The notes under the pieces were generated by a model. It ran no database searches. It was not told the origin of the DNA and saw only the letters and a program-made list of their open reading frames with translations. The position numbers were made by a program, and so were the translations under genes. A DNA stretch of 64,000 bases, from contig JAAOIK010000010.1 of the NCBI GenBank assembly GCA_015163855.1, positions 1-64,000 on the forward strand, in the 5' to 3' direction. Source of the stretch: Pseudobdellovibrionaceae bacterium (GTDB lineage: Bacteria > Bdellovibrionota > Bdellovibrionia > Bdellovibrionales > UBA1609). Positions 8,956-17,332 of the stretch are shown piece after piece; the first letter of the stretch is position 1, and the number at the start of each line of letters is the position of its first letter.

Positions 8956-9903
8956 ATGGTTATTAGTCTTTTATTGCTGTTACTTGGTTTTGCTTTGTTA
9001 GCCTTAGGGGCAGAAAGACTGCTTGAGGGTTGCCTAAGCCTTTCTGCTCGTTACAACATTCCCCATATTATAGTGGGGCTAGTTATTATCTCTATATGCA
9101 CCTCGGCACCAGAGTTTTTTAGCAGTTTAAAAGCCACCTACACTAGCCCAGACATTGCACTGTCTAATGTTTTAGGCTCTAACATTTTTAATATTCTTGG
9201 CATACTGGGAATAAGCTCCCTTTTACGCCCCATTAACACCCGCCCCTTAGAGTATGTAAAAGAATTAGTATTGTTAATATTTTCTGGCGTTGTGCTTATG
9301 CTTTTTTTAAATAAAAATTTATTTTTTAAATCCCCCTCCCCTAACCACTATATTATTACTCAAGTAGAGGGAGGCATTTTACTTTTAATACTAATAAGCA
9401 GTTTATTATATACGGCTTTAAAAAGTAAAAAAGTAGTCAGCACAGCTTTTAAGTTACCTTCTATATTTATAGAGCTTGGTTATATTGCTTTAGGAATTGT
9501 CTTGCTGATTATGGGGTCTAGATTAGCCATTAACCACAGTATTATTTTGGCTCGGTGGCTGGGGTGGAGTGAAAGTTTTATTGGCCTTACCCTAGTGGGC
9601 GTGGCCACCGGGTTGCCCGAGCTAATAACCTCTATAGTAGCTATTTATAAAAAACACTCTAGCATCGCCATTGGTGGTATTGTGGGTTCTAACTTATTTA
9701 ACCTACTAGCTGTTCTTGGAGGAGTAAGCCTTATTCACCCCATCGCTCCCACAAAAAACATCACACACCTAACAGATCTACTAGTTTCTATTTTAGCCGC
9801 CGTATTATTGCTTTTTACGATGTTATACAAAACTTCCATTTCTCGCATAACTGGAATTATTTACTTATGTTTATATATTAGCTTTATAGCGTGGAGATTA
9901 TAA
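8956..9903 (+). CDS. Calcium/sodium antiporter, CaCA family (YrbG-like)
   Basis: 315 aa inner-membrane exchanger with about ten helices formed by two inverted halves. Each half carries the alpha-repeat that coordinates cation: ISICTSAPEFFSSL...LSNVLGSNIFNILGILG (about residues 45-90) and VGVATGLPELITSI...IGGIVGSNLFNLLAVLG (about 210-260). The paired acidic residues (Glu in APEF and LPEL) and the G-S-N motif needed for Ca/Na exchange are present. The family exports Ca2+ in exchange for Na+ or H+. Its stop codon is one base before the phhA start, so the two are almost certainly co-transcribed, an unusual pairing. Confidence 0.88.
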   Translation: MVISLLLLLLGFALLALGAERLLEGCLSLSARYNIPHIIVGLVIISICTSAPEFFSSLKATYTSPDIALSNVLGSNIFNILGILGISSLLRPINTRPLEYVKELVLLIFSGVVLMLFLNKNLFFKSPSPNHYIITQVEGGILLLILISSLLYTALKSKKVVSTAFKLPSIFIELGYIALGIVLLIMGSRLAINHSIILARWLGWSESFIGLTLVGVATGLPELITSIVAIYKKHSSIAIGGIVGSNLFNLLAVLGGVSLIHPIAPTKNITHLTDLLVSILAAVLLLFTMLYKTSISRITGIIYLCLYISFIAWRL

Positions 9904-9904
9904 T

Positions 9905-11635
9905 ATGAAGCTTAACATCCCCCTCCACTTAAAACCCTATATTATTACACAAGAAACCTCGGCCTATACTCCCGAAGATCACGCCGTTTGGAGATTTACA
10001 CTAAGACAACTCACCGCTTTTTTAAAAACTCATGCTCATCCTTTTTATTTAGAGGGGCTGCGCAAAACAGGAATTACTGTAGAAAAAATACCCAGTATTA
10101 GTAACATAAACCAAGCTCTACAAAAAATAGGTTGGCAAGCTTGTCCTGTTAGCGGGTTTATTCCGCCATCGGTTTTTATGGAGTTGCAGTCTTATTCTAT
10201 TTTGCCTATTGCTGCAGAAATTAGAAGCGTAGAACATATTTTATACACCCCCTCTCCAGATATTATTCATGAAGCTGCAGGGCACGCCCCCTTTTTGGCT
10301 TGCTCCGATTATTCGGCCTATTTAAAAAGTTATGCCGGTGTGGCTAAAAAAGCTTTATTAAGTTGGGAAGATTTAAACTTATACGAAAAAATTAGAGACC
10401 TTAGCGATTTAAAAGAACGAAAAGACAGCACAGAAAAACAAATACAAAAAGCCGAGTTAGCTTTAAAACAGGCCGGCGAAAAGCTAAGCTTTACTTCTGA
10501 GGCCGCATACCTAGGAAGAATGAATTGGTGGACTGCCGAATACGCTTTATTTGGAGATATAAATAAGCCCACTGTTTTAGGGGCAGGCTTGCTGTCTTCT
10601 ATACTAGAGTCCGAAGATTGCTTAAAACCTGCGGTAAAAAAAATTCCTTTATCCATAGATTGCATAAACTACAACTATGATATTACAAAACCACAACCTC
10701 AGTTATTTGTTGCTAAAGATTTTAAAAATTTACACAACACTTTAAATGAATTTTCCAAAACTCTGGCTTGTAATGTTGGAGGCGACTATGCCCTTAACAA
10801 AGCCCAATCATCAAAACTAGTAAATACTATAGAGTTAAATTCTGGGTTACAAATTTCTGGAAAATTAACTAACAGCATTAACTGCAAAACCACGGGCTTA
10901 GCTGAAAGCAATCACAGTGCTATTTTTTTTAAACTAGAGGGGCCCACTCAATTGGCTTATAAAAACAAAGAGTTAAAAGGCCATAGTAAAAACTATCACG
11001 CCACTGGTTATAGCACTCCCTTAGGCACTGTTAAAAATATTGACTTAGCAAAAGCCTCCTCCAAAGAATTAAAAGAGTTAAATATAAAAGTGGGCCAAAA
11101 AGTTTTGCTAGCTTTTGACTCCAATATACAATTAACCGGTACTATTACTGACCTTTTATTTAAAGGCTCTCAATTGTTATTAATTAGTTTTGAAAACTGT
11201 TGTGTAAAGTACAAAGAGCAAATATTATTTGACCCTACATGGGGCGCCTTTGATCTTGCTGTGGGAACAAAAATTGTTTCTGTGTTTTCTGGCCCCGCCG
11301 ATACCGCGACTTACAATGTGGATGTAAAAACTCAACCACAATGTATTGCTAAGGCAAAGCCCAGCATTGAACAGCAAAACCGCTTTTTGCTATATGAAGA
11401 ATTGCAACATATACGACAATCTTTTTTGCAAAAAAACACGGTTACAAAAAATATTGATGCCCTTTTTGCAAAAATAAAAAATCAAAAACTACATTGGCTT
11501 GTTTTATTAGAACTTTATGAGCTTAGCGTTTGGAGCAACAGCCCTGTGCAAAGTGATGTGCTTTCTTTGTTAAAACATTTAGAGTTAAACACTCATGATA
11601 GCCGTTGCTTAAAAAGAGGGCTGAACACCGTTTAA
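9905..11635 (+). CDS. phhA: Phenylalanine 4-hydroxylase, long form with C-terminal extension
   Basis: 576 aa, about twice the usual bacterial PhhA length. It converts Phe to Tyr with tetrahydropterin and O2. The non-heme iron ligands of the aromatic amino acid hydroxylases are present: His122 and His127 in HEAAGHAPF, and Glu212 in WTAEYALFG. Between them is an inserted helical, Lys/Glu-rich segment (about residues 155-200). After residue ~260 a long extension of about 300 residues has no recognised motif; long forms of this kind are, from memory, known in Bacteroidetes and Bdellovibrio relatives. The ATG lies one base after the antiporter stop. It fits with fahA and maiA nearby in Phe/Tyr catabolism. 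Confidence 0.88.
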   Translation: MKLNIPLHLKPYIITQETSAYTPEDHAVWRFTLRQLTAFLKTHAHPFYLEGLRKTGITVEKIPSISNINQALQKIGWQACPVSGFIPPSVFMELQSYSILPIAAEIRSVEHILYTPSPDIIHEAAGHAPFLACSDYSAYLKSYAGVAKKALLSWEDLNLYEKIRDLSDLKERKDSTEKQIQKAELALKQAGEKLSFTSEAAYLGRMNWWTAEYALFGDINKPTVLGAGLLSSILESEDCLKPAVKKIPLSIDCINYNYDITKPQPQLFVAKDFKNLHNTLNEFSKTLACNVGGDYALNKAQSSKLVNTIELNSGLQISGKLTNSINCKTTGLAESNHSAIFFKLEGPTQLAYKNKELKGHSKNYHATGYSTPLGTVKNIDLAKASSKELKELNIKVGQKVLLAFDSNIQLTGTITDLLFKGSQLLLISFENCCVKYKEQILFDPTWGAFDLAVGTKIVSVFSGPADTATYNVDVKTQPQCIAKAKPSIEQQNRFLLYEELQHIRQSFLQKNTVTKNIDALFAKIKNQKLHWLVLLELYELSVWSNSPVQSDVLSLLKHLELNTHDSRCLKRGLNTV

Positions 11636-11654
11636 CACCGCTAATTATTTACAC

Positions 11655-12323
11655 CTAATTATTTAGTATAGCTAATAATCGTTGAATGAATGGCTTTGTA
11701 AAACCTTTTAAAAAAACCCAACGCTTGTTAGGCAACAATCTTTCGCTGTTTTTTGTCTTAGCCTTTTGTAGCGGTTCTTTTATCACCAAGGATAAGGGAG
11801 ATTGCTCTAACTCTTTTAACTCTATCTGCTTTTGGTCAATTTTATTTATCACGGCATAAGCCACGCCTTGTTTGCCTTGTATAATAAAGTCATTAACCTC
11901 ACCTATTAAGGCTAGTAAGGCCACCACTCGCCCAACAGGGTTCTTCCAAGCCCAGCGTCTAATTTTTTTAAAAATTAGGCCTACAAAAACTCCCACATCT
12001 AAGCCTAAATAATAATTATCCCATTTTTCTAAGTTCACTGCTAACACCTCCAACTGAGACAAAGAAAAAGTAGTCGAGCTAAATACTTGGCAATGTGGTT
12101 TTGCTTTTTTACTGGCACTTATACATTCTACAACTAAAAAATTTTGTTTGGTGTTTTCTATTGCAGGGTTTTGTTTGGTACTTTCTATTGCAGGGTTATT
12201 TATAGGTTGTAAATAATAAGTGATCAATTGCTGCGAAGACCGCATAGGGAAAGTCTTTAAGCCTGGAGTTCTAGCATAAATGGAGGTACAAAAAAAATAG
12301 ACAACAATAAAGACTATACGCAT
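11655..12323 (-). CDS. Exported protein of unknown function with a tandem peptide repeat
   Basis: 222 aa. It begins with a hydrophobic signal (about residues 1-17, cleavage likely after IYA). Residues ~45-65 hold two copies of a 9-residue unit, NPAIESTKQ and NPAIENTKQ, encoded by a 27-bp tandem duplication. Farther on is a hydrophobic segment (about 132-145, VGRVVALLALIGEV) that could insert in a membrane, and a basic C-terminus. I do not recognise the family. It converges on phhA with a 19-bp gap and no evident terminator. Confidence 0.55.
   Translation of the reverse strand: MRIVFIVVYFFCTSIYARTPGLKTFPMRSSQQLITYYLQPINNPAIESTKQNPAIENTKQNFLVVECISASKKAKPHCQVFSSTTFSLSQLEVLAVNLEKWDNYYLGLDVGVFVGLIFKKIRRWAWKNPVGRVVALLALIGEVNDFIIQGKQGVAYAVINKIDQKQIELKELEQSPLSLVIKEPLQKAKTKNSERLLPNKRWVFLKGFTKPFIQRLLAILNN
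12142..12195. repeat. 27-bp tandem duplication, two copies, in frame
   Basis: Units 12142-12168 and 12169-12195 differ at only two positions. They lie inside the 11655-12323 gene and encode the repeated nonapeptide NPAIE(S/N)TKQ. It looks recent. Confidence 0.9.
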
Positions 12324-12387
12324 TGGTAAGACTTTAACAAAATTTTACCAATAGGGCTTGCGTAAAAAAGAGTTTGTAATTATTTCA

Positions 12388-12400
12388 AGGGTCTGTCCCT
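12388..12400. repeat. Short REP-like palindrome AGGGTCTGTCCCT
   Basis: An imperfect palindrome (AGGG/CCCT arms) that begins 5 bp beyond the stop codon of the M14 carboxypeptidase, reading AGGGACAGACCCT on the gene's strand. Related motifs occur at 42138-42152 and 50419-50435, all in intergenic DNA. Confidence 0.5.
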
Positions 12401-12405
12401 CTTAC

Positions 12406-13647
12406 TTAATTTAAAACTCCGTAAGGGTTTCCGGCTTGTTCGATTAAATATAAAATAGGCTTAATGTTTGCTTTATACACTTTATCGATGACTCCCGCGC
12501 CAGGGTAAAAACCACCTCTCCCTGCACTTTGTTTTGGAGAAAGCTCAAAGGTAAAACAAAAAATACCATGTTCTCCATAAGCCCAATCGCAAGTGTCTCC
12601 CGAGGCAACATAAAGATCAGAAGCCTTCATGGGCTTATAATTGTTCCACTTAGCCATGGTTTGTGCCATGGTTTCAAAAACTTTTTGATCACGGCCTCCC
12701 ACCTGAGCATCTTTCCCTCCCCATGGGTACAAAATTAATTCTGAAAAGGTATGAAAAGAAAGTAAAATAGTAATGTTTTTATGCCCTTCTACAAAATTTT
12801 TAACCGCCACGGTTTCTGGCTCTGACAAGGGTTTAGGGCCCATAAATACATCACTACCCTCTTCTTTAGAAGAACCACCCGTCCCCCAACCAAAAGGATA
12901 ATTGCGATTAAGGTCTACCCCAAAGCTTCCTCTGGGATTTAAACTTCTGTTTTTTCTCCAATACTTATAATTTCGCCCCTCAATATCATACATAGAACCA
13001 TCGGCATTTAACATGGGTACAAAATAAATATCTCTAGTGTCTATCAACTGTTTAATTTTTTCGTCTTTAGAATAATTTTCTAACAAGGTTTTTAATGTCA
13101 TCATGGGAATTTCTACAGACAAATGTTCTCTAGCATGATGGGCTCCAACAAAAAAAATTCCTGGCAATGATTGGTTTGATGATTTTTTTGCGGTGATTCT
13201 AATTCCTGGAATCTCTCTTCCTGCTACCGTAGTCCCTAAAGAAAAACGACTAGAAATATCAGGAAATTGTTTTGCCAATGCATCAAGCTCTGTTACCACC
13301 TCTTTATAAGTGTGATATCTTTCATCGCCAGAAGGAAATTGGTCTCCAAAATCTATAGGAGGAAAAAACTGTGTTAAATTCCATGTTTTAGTAGATACAA
13401 TATATTTTGATAAATGCTTTTTAACCTGCTTAAGATCATAAGGGCTAACTACACTGTATATATAGTCTCCCTCTAAGCTGTCGGGATGCACAAAATTTGC
13501 AATTTCATTTCTTTGCTGTTTCGTTTTTGCTAAAAATTTTACGGTATGGCGTTGCCCATTATCAAAATAAGGCCCCTGATTAGCTTTTATCAAAAGATTA
13601 GCGCTAAAAAAAACCATTATAAAAAACACAAAAAAAGTACGCAACAT
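12406..13647 (-). CDS. Secreted M14-family zinc carboxypeptidase
   Basis: 413 aa from the ATG at 13647, chosen because GGAGGG sits 5 nt before it and the signal peptide begins there; a frame-compatible ATG 4 codons earlier contains that Shine-Dalgarno sequence. A signal peptide (to about residue 22) and a propeptide-like region precede the peptidase domain. Zinc ligands: HHAREH (His and Glu about residue 175) and the His of LLSFHTFSE. Catalytic Glu: FTFELSP. Substrate-binding GVDLNRNYPFGWG is intact. The protein should release C-terminal residues from peptides in the periplasm or outside the cell, as carboxypeptidase T does. Confidence 0.9.
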   Translation of the reverse strand: MLRTFFVFFIMVFFSANLLIKANQGPYFDNGQRHTVKFLAKTKQQRNEIANFVHPDSLEGDYIYSVVSPYDLKQVKKHLSKYIVSTKTWNLTQFFPPIDFGDQFPSGDERYHTYKEVVTELDALAKQFPDISSRFSLGTTVAGREIPGIRITAKKSSNQSLPGIFFVGAHHAREHLSVEIPMMTLKTLLENYSKDEKIKQLIDTRDIYFVPMLNADGSMYDIEGRNYKYWRKNRSLNPRGSFGVDLNRNYPFGWGTGGSSKEEGSDVFMGPKPLSEPETVAVKNFVEGHKNITILLSFHTFSELILYPWGGKDAQVGGRDQKVFETMAQTMAKWNNYKPMKASDLYVASGDTCDWAYGEHGIFCFTFELSPKQSAGRGGFYPGAGVIDKVYKANIKPILYLIEQAGNPYGVLN

Positions 13648-13751
13648 AAAACCCTCCATGATTGTAGTGCACGCCCAATGCTATAAAGTAAAAACCCGCC
13701 CTACAAACAAAGCCTTGCAAACTGGACTATTGGCCTAGACCTTTATTAAGC

Positions 13752-13763
13752 GCAAATATTTGC
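13752..13763. promoter_or_regulatory. Second copy of the palindrome GCAAATATTTGC (candidate operator)
   Basis: A perfect 12-bp palindrome, identical to the core at 5667-5678. It is 31 bp upstream of the first CAT-like gene and about 105 bp upstream of the carboxypeptidase, so it could control either. TTTGCTT followed by (A/G)TAA(T/A)AAAAA is shared downstream of both copies. Confidence 0.45.
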
Positions 13764-13794
13764 TTGTAATAAAAAATAGTGTTAATTTCAAAAA

Positions 13795-14442
13795 ATGTTA
13801 AAAGAAACATCCTCTGTTGCCAAAACTCGCCTTCCCCTTTTTTCTTTTTTTAGTGAATTTCAGCTACCACAGCTATGCTTAACTTTTACTGTTAAAGCCC
13901 CTAAAGAACTACTTTCCCTTTTAAATAAAAAGCAAATAAACCCTTCTCTCTTTTTAATGTTTTATCTTGCTAAAACTTCTTTGCATATTCCCCAGTTTCG
14001 CTTAAGAGAAAAAGCTGGCACTCTTATGGAGGTAGATTCTGTTACCTGTTCGTATTTAGTGCAAAGCCCCTTAACCCAAATTAATTTTTGCTACATTCCT
14101 TACCAAAATCATTTAAATAATTTTCTTGTGGAGGCTAAAGAGCAAGAAGATAAAGCCGCTAAGGCAGAGCATATTCAAACAAAACAAAATATTAAAAGCC
14201 CTTTAATAGAGGTGGTTGCCATGCCCCGCTTAAACATTACCTCTGCTTTAAGCCCTGTTCGTAATACTAAGGATATCTCTACACCTTTGTTCACTCTAGG
14301 GAAAATAGCACAACAAACCCATTGCACATCGTTTAGTTTAACTATTCGCACTCATCATGGTTTGGTTGATGGCCTGCATAGCGCACAATTTATAGATAGC
14401 CTACAAAATAATCTTACCCAATGGGTCTCTCAAAATAAATAA
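13795..14442 (+). CDS. Chloramphenicol acetyltransferase-fold protein with intact catalytic His
   Basis: 215 aa, the length of class A CAT (~215-220). The CAT catalytic motif HHxxxDG is present as HHGLVDG (residues 187-193), followed by the family helix HSAQFIDSLQ. The stretch PQFRLREKAG matches the CAT region 'pefR.R', and MPRLNITSAL occupies the place of the substrate-site P-W-x-S-F-T, though without Trp. The fold is trimeric with active sites between subunits. The divergence suggests a native acyltransferase substrate rather than chloramphenicol. The ATG has no clear Shine-Dalgarno sequence. The second paralogue starts 5 bp after its stop, so the two form a tandem operon. Confidence 0.75.
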   Translation: MLKETSSVAKTRLPLFSFFSEFQLPQLCLTFTVKAPKELLSLLNKKQINPSLFLMFYLAKTSLHIPQFRLREKAGTLMEVDSVTCSYLVQSPLTQINFCYIPYQNHLNNFLVEAKEQEDKAAKAEHIQTKQNIKSPLIEVVAMPRLNITSALSPVRNTKDISTPLFTLGKIAQQTHCTSFSLTIRTHHGLVDGLHSAQFIDSLQNNLTQWVSQNK

Positions 14443-14447
14443 CTGCT

Positions 14448-15119
14448 ATGCCTCACTTTACTAAAAACTCTATGCCTTGGTTTAACTTTGCTAAAACTGC
14501 AGAGTATGTAGTAATGTCTACTACCGTAGATATATGTATGTTTAATTTTATTCCTAAAGTGAAGGAACGAAAAATAAAGCCTGTACATTTTTTTCTTTAT
14601 GCTTTGTCTAAAGCGCAATGGGAAATTCCAAACTTTCGATTAAGAATAGAAAATGGAAAGCCCAAAGAAATAGATTCTTTAATTTGCACTTATCCTGTAA
14701 AAAATCCTCACATAGAACTTAATCACTCCATTATCAACTACCAACACGATAAAGGAATTGCCACATTTACAAAAGAAGCACTAAAAAGTGACCACATTGC
14801 CGTTAATGAAAAAGCCGCAGTGTCTGAACCTTTAACCTCCAATTGGTTTTTAGCTAGCATTGCTCCTTTTTTAGATTTTACATCCTCTTGCCCCACTGTT
14901 AATTATCATGGTTTTTGTTCGCCACTTTTTTTAGCTTCTCGATTTACTATTCAAGGCGACAGCCTTTCTTTTAAACTTAACTCCACCCTTAACTCCACCT
15001 TACTTAACCACTTTGACCTTCAAAACTTGGTTCAAAAATTTACAGATAATATTGCAGATGTAGACAAACTGACTAACAATAATGGTCACAAAAAACCCTT
15101 AAAAAACACTATCTCTTAA
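14448..15119 (+). CDS. CAT-fold paralogue lacking the catalytic motif
   Basis: 223 aa, a paralogue of the preceding gene and of CAT (FF.Y.L..A....P.FRLRIENG, and PFLDFTS at the substrate-site position). Where the upstream protein has HHGLVDG, this one reads NSTLLNH (residues 182-188), so the general-base His and the structural Asp are gone. The lost site coincides with an exact 12-bp tandem duplication (14976-14987 and 14988-14999) that encodes LNSTLNST. The reading frame is otherwise open to full length, so it is not simply decaying. It may be a non-catalytic subunit of a mixed trimer with the first protein; that is inference. Confidence 0.7.
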   Translation: MPHFTKNSMPWFNFAKTAEYVVMSTTVDICMFNFIPKVKERKIKPVHFFLYALSKAQWEIPNFRLRIENGKPKEIDSLICTYPVKNPHIELNHSIINYQHDKGIATFTKEALKSDHIAVNEKAAVSEPLTSNWFLASIAPFLDFTSSCPTVNYHGFCSPLFLASRFTIQGDSLSFKLNSTLNSTLLNHFDLQNLVQKFTDNIADVDKLTNNNGHKKPLKNTIS

Positions 15120-15142
15120 TTACAAGCTCCCGCTTGGGGCTG

Positions 15143-15171
15143 TTGCGAGTCATAGAGAATAGTGCTATAAA
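15143..15171 (+). promoter_or_regulatory. Sigma-70 promoter of the SRP RNA gene
   Basis: -35 TTGCGA (15143-15148), a 17-nt spacer, and -10 TATAAA (15166-15171) with an extended TG (15163-15164). A start 6-7 nt later coincides with the 5' strand of the SRP RNA helix. A 6-bp hairpin (AGCTCC / GGGGCT, 15125-15141) just upstream may end the CAT operon, but it lacks a T-tract. Confidence 0.75.
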
Positions 15172-15174
15172 ACT

Positions 15175-15280
15175 AGTGGTCGGGTCCCATACAATAGGGA
15201 GTTTGTGAATCCCCCAGGTTCGAAAGAAAGCAAGGGTAGTAAAAATTCTATGTGCTATGGGTAGCTCGATCGCTTATTTT
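15175..15280 (+). ncRNA. ffs: Signal recognition particle RNA (4.5S type)
   Basis: The conserved apical domain is visible: GTGAA, then CAGGTTCGAAAGAAAGCA (15216-15233), matching the SRP helix 8 pattern CAGGTCCGGAAGGAAGCA, with a GNRA-type loop. The long stem closes well: AGTGGTCGGG (15175-15184) pairs with CTCGATCGCTT (15265-15275) using three wobbles, and CCCATA (15186-15191) pairs with TATGGG (15256-15261). The RNA is about 100 nt, the short 4.5S form without an Alu domain, and ends at a T-rich run. It lies directly upstream of dnaX, its usual neighbour in many bacteria. It binds Ffh for co-translational targeting. Confidence 0.88.
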
Positions 15281-15309
15281 GCAATAAAAAAATAATGAAA
15301 AAGGTATAA

Positions 15310-16983
15310 GTGGCTTATGAAGTGATTGCGCGTAAATGGCGCCCCCTTAATTTTGATCAACTGTTAGGCCAAGAACATATTAGCCAAACTTTAAAAAATG
15401 CCATTACCAACAAAAGGCTTTCTCATGCTTTTTTATTTACTGGTCCGCGAGGAACAGGCAAAACCTCTGCCTCTCGCATTTTAGCAAAAACTTTACGCTG
15501 CGAAAACAATAGCAAACTGTCTAAAGCAGAACCTTGTAACGCTTGCGACCAATGCTTAAAAATTACTGCTGGGCAATCTTTAGATGTTTTAGAAATAGAT
15601 GGCGCCTCTAACAATGGTGTAGATGCTATTAGAGAAATAAGAGAAACCATAAAGTATATGCCCTCTTCAGGAACCTATAAGCTCTACATTATAGACGAAG
15701 TACATATGCTTTCTAATAGTGCGTTTAACGCTTTATTAAAAACTTTAGAAGAACCTCCCCCCCATGTTATTTTTATTTTAGCCACCACAGAAGTGCAAAA
15801 AATTCCCGACACTGTGCTGTCTCGCTGCCAAAGATTTGATTTTCGACGCATTTCTATTTCTGTTATTAGCCAACACTTAGAAAACATTTGTAAGCAAGAA
15901 AACATAACTCCCGATAAACAAAGTTTATTTTTAATTGCAAAACATGGCGAAGGTTCTATGAGAGATAGCCAAAGTTTATTAGACCAAGTAATAACCTTTA
16001 GCGGAAAAACCTTGTCCTTAGAAAAAAGTATTCAAATTTTAGGGCTCACCCCAAGAGAGTTGCTAAATCTTAGCTTAGAAGTGTTTGTAACCGCCGAGGT
16101 AGAAAAATCGAAAAGTCTTATTGAAAATTTATCTCAATCTAGCGTAGACCCTAAAGTGTTTTTAGGAGAGCTTATAGAAGAAATTAGACACTTGCTTTTA
16201 ATAAAAACCTGCCCCAGCAATGTAGAAAATCTTATTCCCTTAAGCGTAAATGACCAAGAGCACTTAAGTGGCGTTGCAAAAAAATTGTCTCATAAACAAA
16301 TATATTTTCTTTTTAAAGAGGCGTTAAACGCTTACGAAGACTGCTCTAAAATGCCTGACCCCTTTATGATTTTAGAGTTTTTTTTATTAAAGCTGCCTTA
16401 TCAAATTCATAATTTAGAAAACTTTTCAACAACAGTAGGCGCAACACAAACAAAATCTTTTGCTGCCCTAAATACAGCAGGGCCTAAAGCCTCTGCTGTA
16501 AAAAATAGCACGCAAACTCTTGATAAAAATAAAAACGCAACCATGGCTTCGGCCCCAACTAACTCTTTTAGCGAACAGCCCGATTTTGCTTATTATTGGA
16601 CTTCGTTAGTTAAAAAAATTGCCAGCATTAACCCTCCCCTTAGCAGCAAGCTATCGCATACTTTTTTACAAACCGTAGAAAATAAAATTATTAAAATTGG
16701 AGTTCCAAAAAGCCATGAATTTTTACTAGAAGAATTTTCTGATAAAAACTTTACGAAAAAATTAAAAAATTATATTAAAACCTTTTGGAATCGCGACTAT
16801 GATTTAGAGTTTTTTTTAAGCTATGCCACAGAACATCAAAAAAGCCTTAGTGGCCAAATACAGCAACAAGAGGAAGCCGAAACCACAGAGTTACAAAATA
16901 AAGTTGACCAAAATGATTTAGTTCAACAAATTAAAAAAGAGCTTGGGATTAATGTTAAAAGCATAAAAAAAATAAAAAATTAA
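15310..16983 (+). CDS. dnaX: DNA polymerase III subunit gamma/tau
   Basis: 557 aa AAA+ clamp-loader ATPase. Start is GTG at 15310 with AAAGG upstream; the N-terminus AYEVIARKWRP is the standard DnaX start. Walker A GPRGTGKTS (residues 45-53), zinc-binding Cys64, 76, 79 and 82, Walker B IIDEVHML, and sensor-1/arginine-finger region TTEVQKIPDTVLSRCQRF are all present. Domain III and a variable tail follow, with low complexity around residues 380-420. Length suits a tau-like product. No convincing frameshift site for gamma was found. It starts the conserved dnaX-ybaB-recR operon, 14 bp before ybaB. Confidence 0.95.
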   Translation: MAYEVIARKWRPLNFDQLLGQEHISQTLKNAITNKRLSHAFLFTGPRGTGKTSASRILAKTLRCENNSKLSKAEPCNACDQCLKITAGQSLDVLEIDGASNNGVDAIREIRETIKYMPSSGTYKLYIIDEVHMLSNSAFNALLKTLEEPPPHVIFILATTEVQKIPDTVLSRCQRFDFRRISISVISQHLENICKQENITPDKQSLFLIAKHGEGSMRDSQSLLDQVITFSGKTLSLEKSIQILGLTPRELLNLSLEVFVTAEVEKSKSLIENLSQSSVDPKVFLGELIEEIRHLLLIKTCPSNVENLIPLSVNDQEHLSGVAKKLSHKQIYFLFKEALNAYEDCSKMPDPFMILEFFLLKLPYQIHNLENFSTTVGATQTKSFAALNTAGPKASAVKNSTQTLDKNKNATMASAPTNSFSEQPDFAYYWTSLVKKIASINPPLSSKLSHTFLQTVENKIIKIGVPKSHEFLLEEFSDKNFTKKLKNYIKTFWNRDYDLEFFLSYATEHQKSLSGQIQQQEEAETTELQNKVDQNDLVQQIKKELGINVKSIKKIKN

Positions 16984-16997
16984 ACTAAGGATAAAAA

Positions 16998-17327
16998 ATG
17001 AAAGGTTCTAAAAATATGGCCGGTGGCATGCAACAAATGCTTAAGCAAGCCAATCAAATGCAAAGTCGCATGAAAAAAATTCAAGAAGAATTAAAACAAA
17101 AAACCTATTCTGCTAAGGCCGGGGGCGATGCCGTTTGCGTTAGTGTTTCGGGCGAATATTTATTATCTAAAATTAGCATTCAAGACGAGCTATTTAAAGA
17201 TGCCGACAGCGAAACGCTACAAGATTTAATTATTATTGCCAGCAACGAGGCTATTAAAGCTGCAAAAAAAGATTCGGAAACACAAATGAACCAAGTTACT
17301 GGCGGAGCTATGCCTGGTTTGTTTTAA
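16998..17327 (+). CDS. ybaB: YbaB/EbfC nucleoid-associated protein
   Basis: 109 aa. YbaB/EbfC proteins form DNA-binding dimers shaped like tweezers and are nearly always encoded between dnaX and recR, as here. Visible family features: the Met/Gln-rich N-terminal helix (MQQMLKQANQMQSRMKKIQEEL), the central strand region AKAGGDAVCVSVSGEYLLSKISI, and the C-terminal helix with GGAMPGLF. AAGGAT precedes the ATG. It lies 14 bp after dnaX and 5 bp before recR. Confidence 0.93.
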   Translation: MKGSKNMAGGMQQMLKQANQMQSRMKKIQEELKQKTYSAKAGGDAVCVSVSGEYLLSKISIQDELFKDADSETLQDLIIIASNEAIKAAKKDSETQMNQVTGGAMPGLF

Positions 17328-17332
17328 TATTT

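Noticed and set aside
15310-16983. Programmed frameshift in dnaX giving gamma
   Set aside because: Runs of seven A occur but none has a clear downstream stem and an upstream Shine-Dalgarno stimulator.
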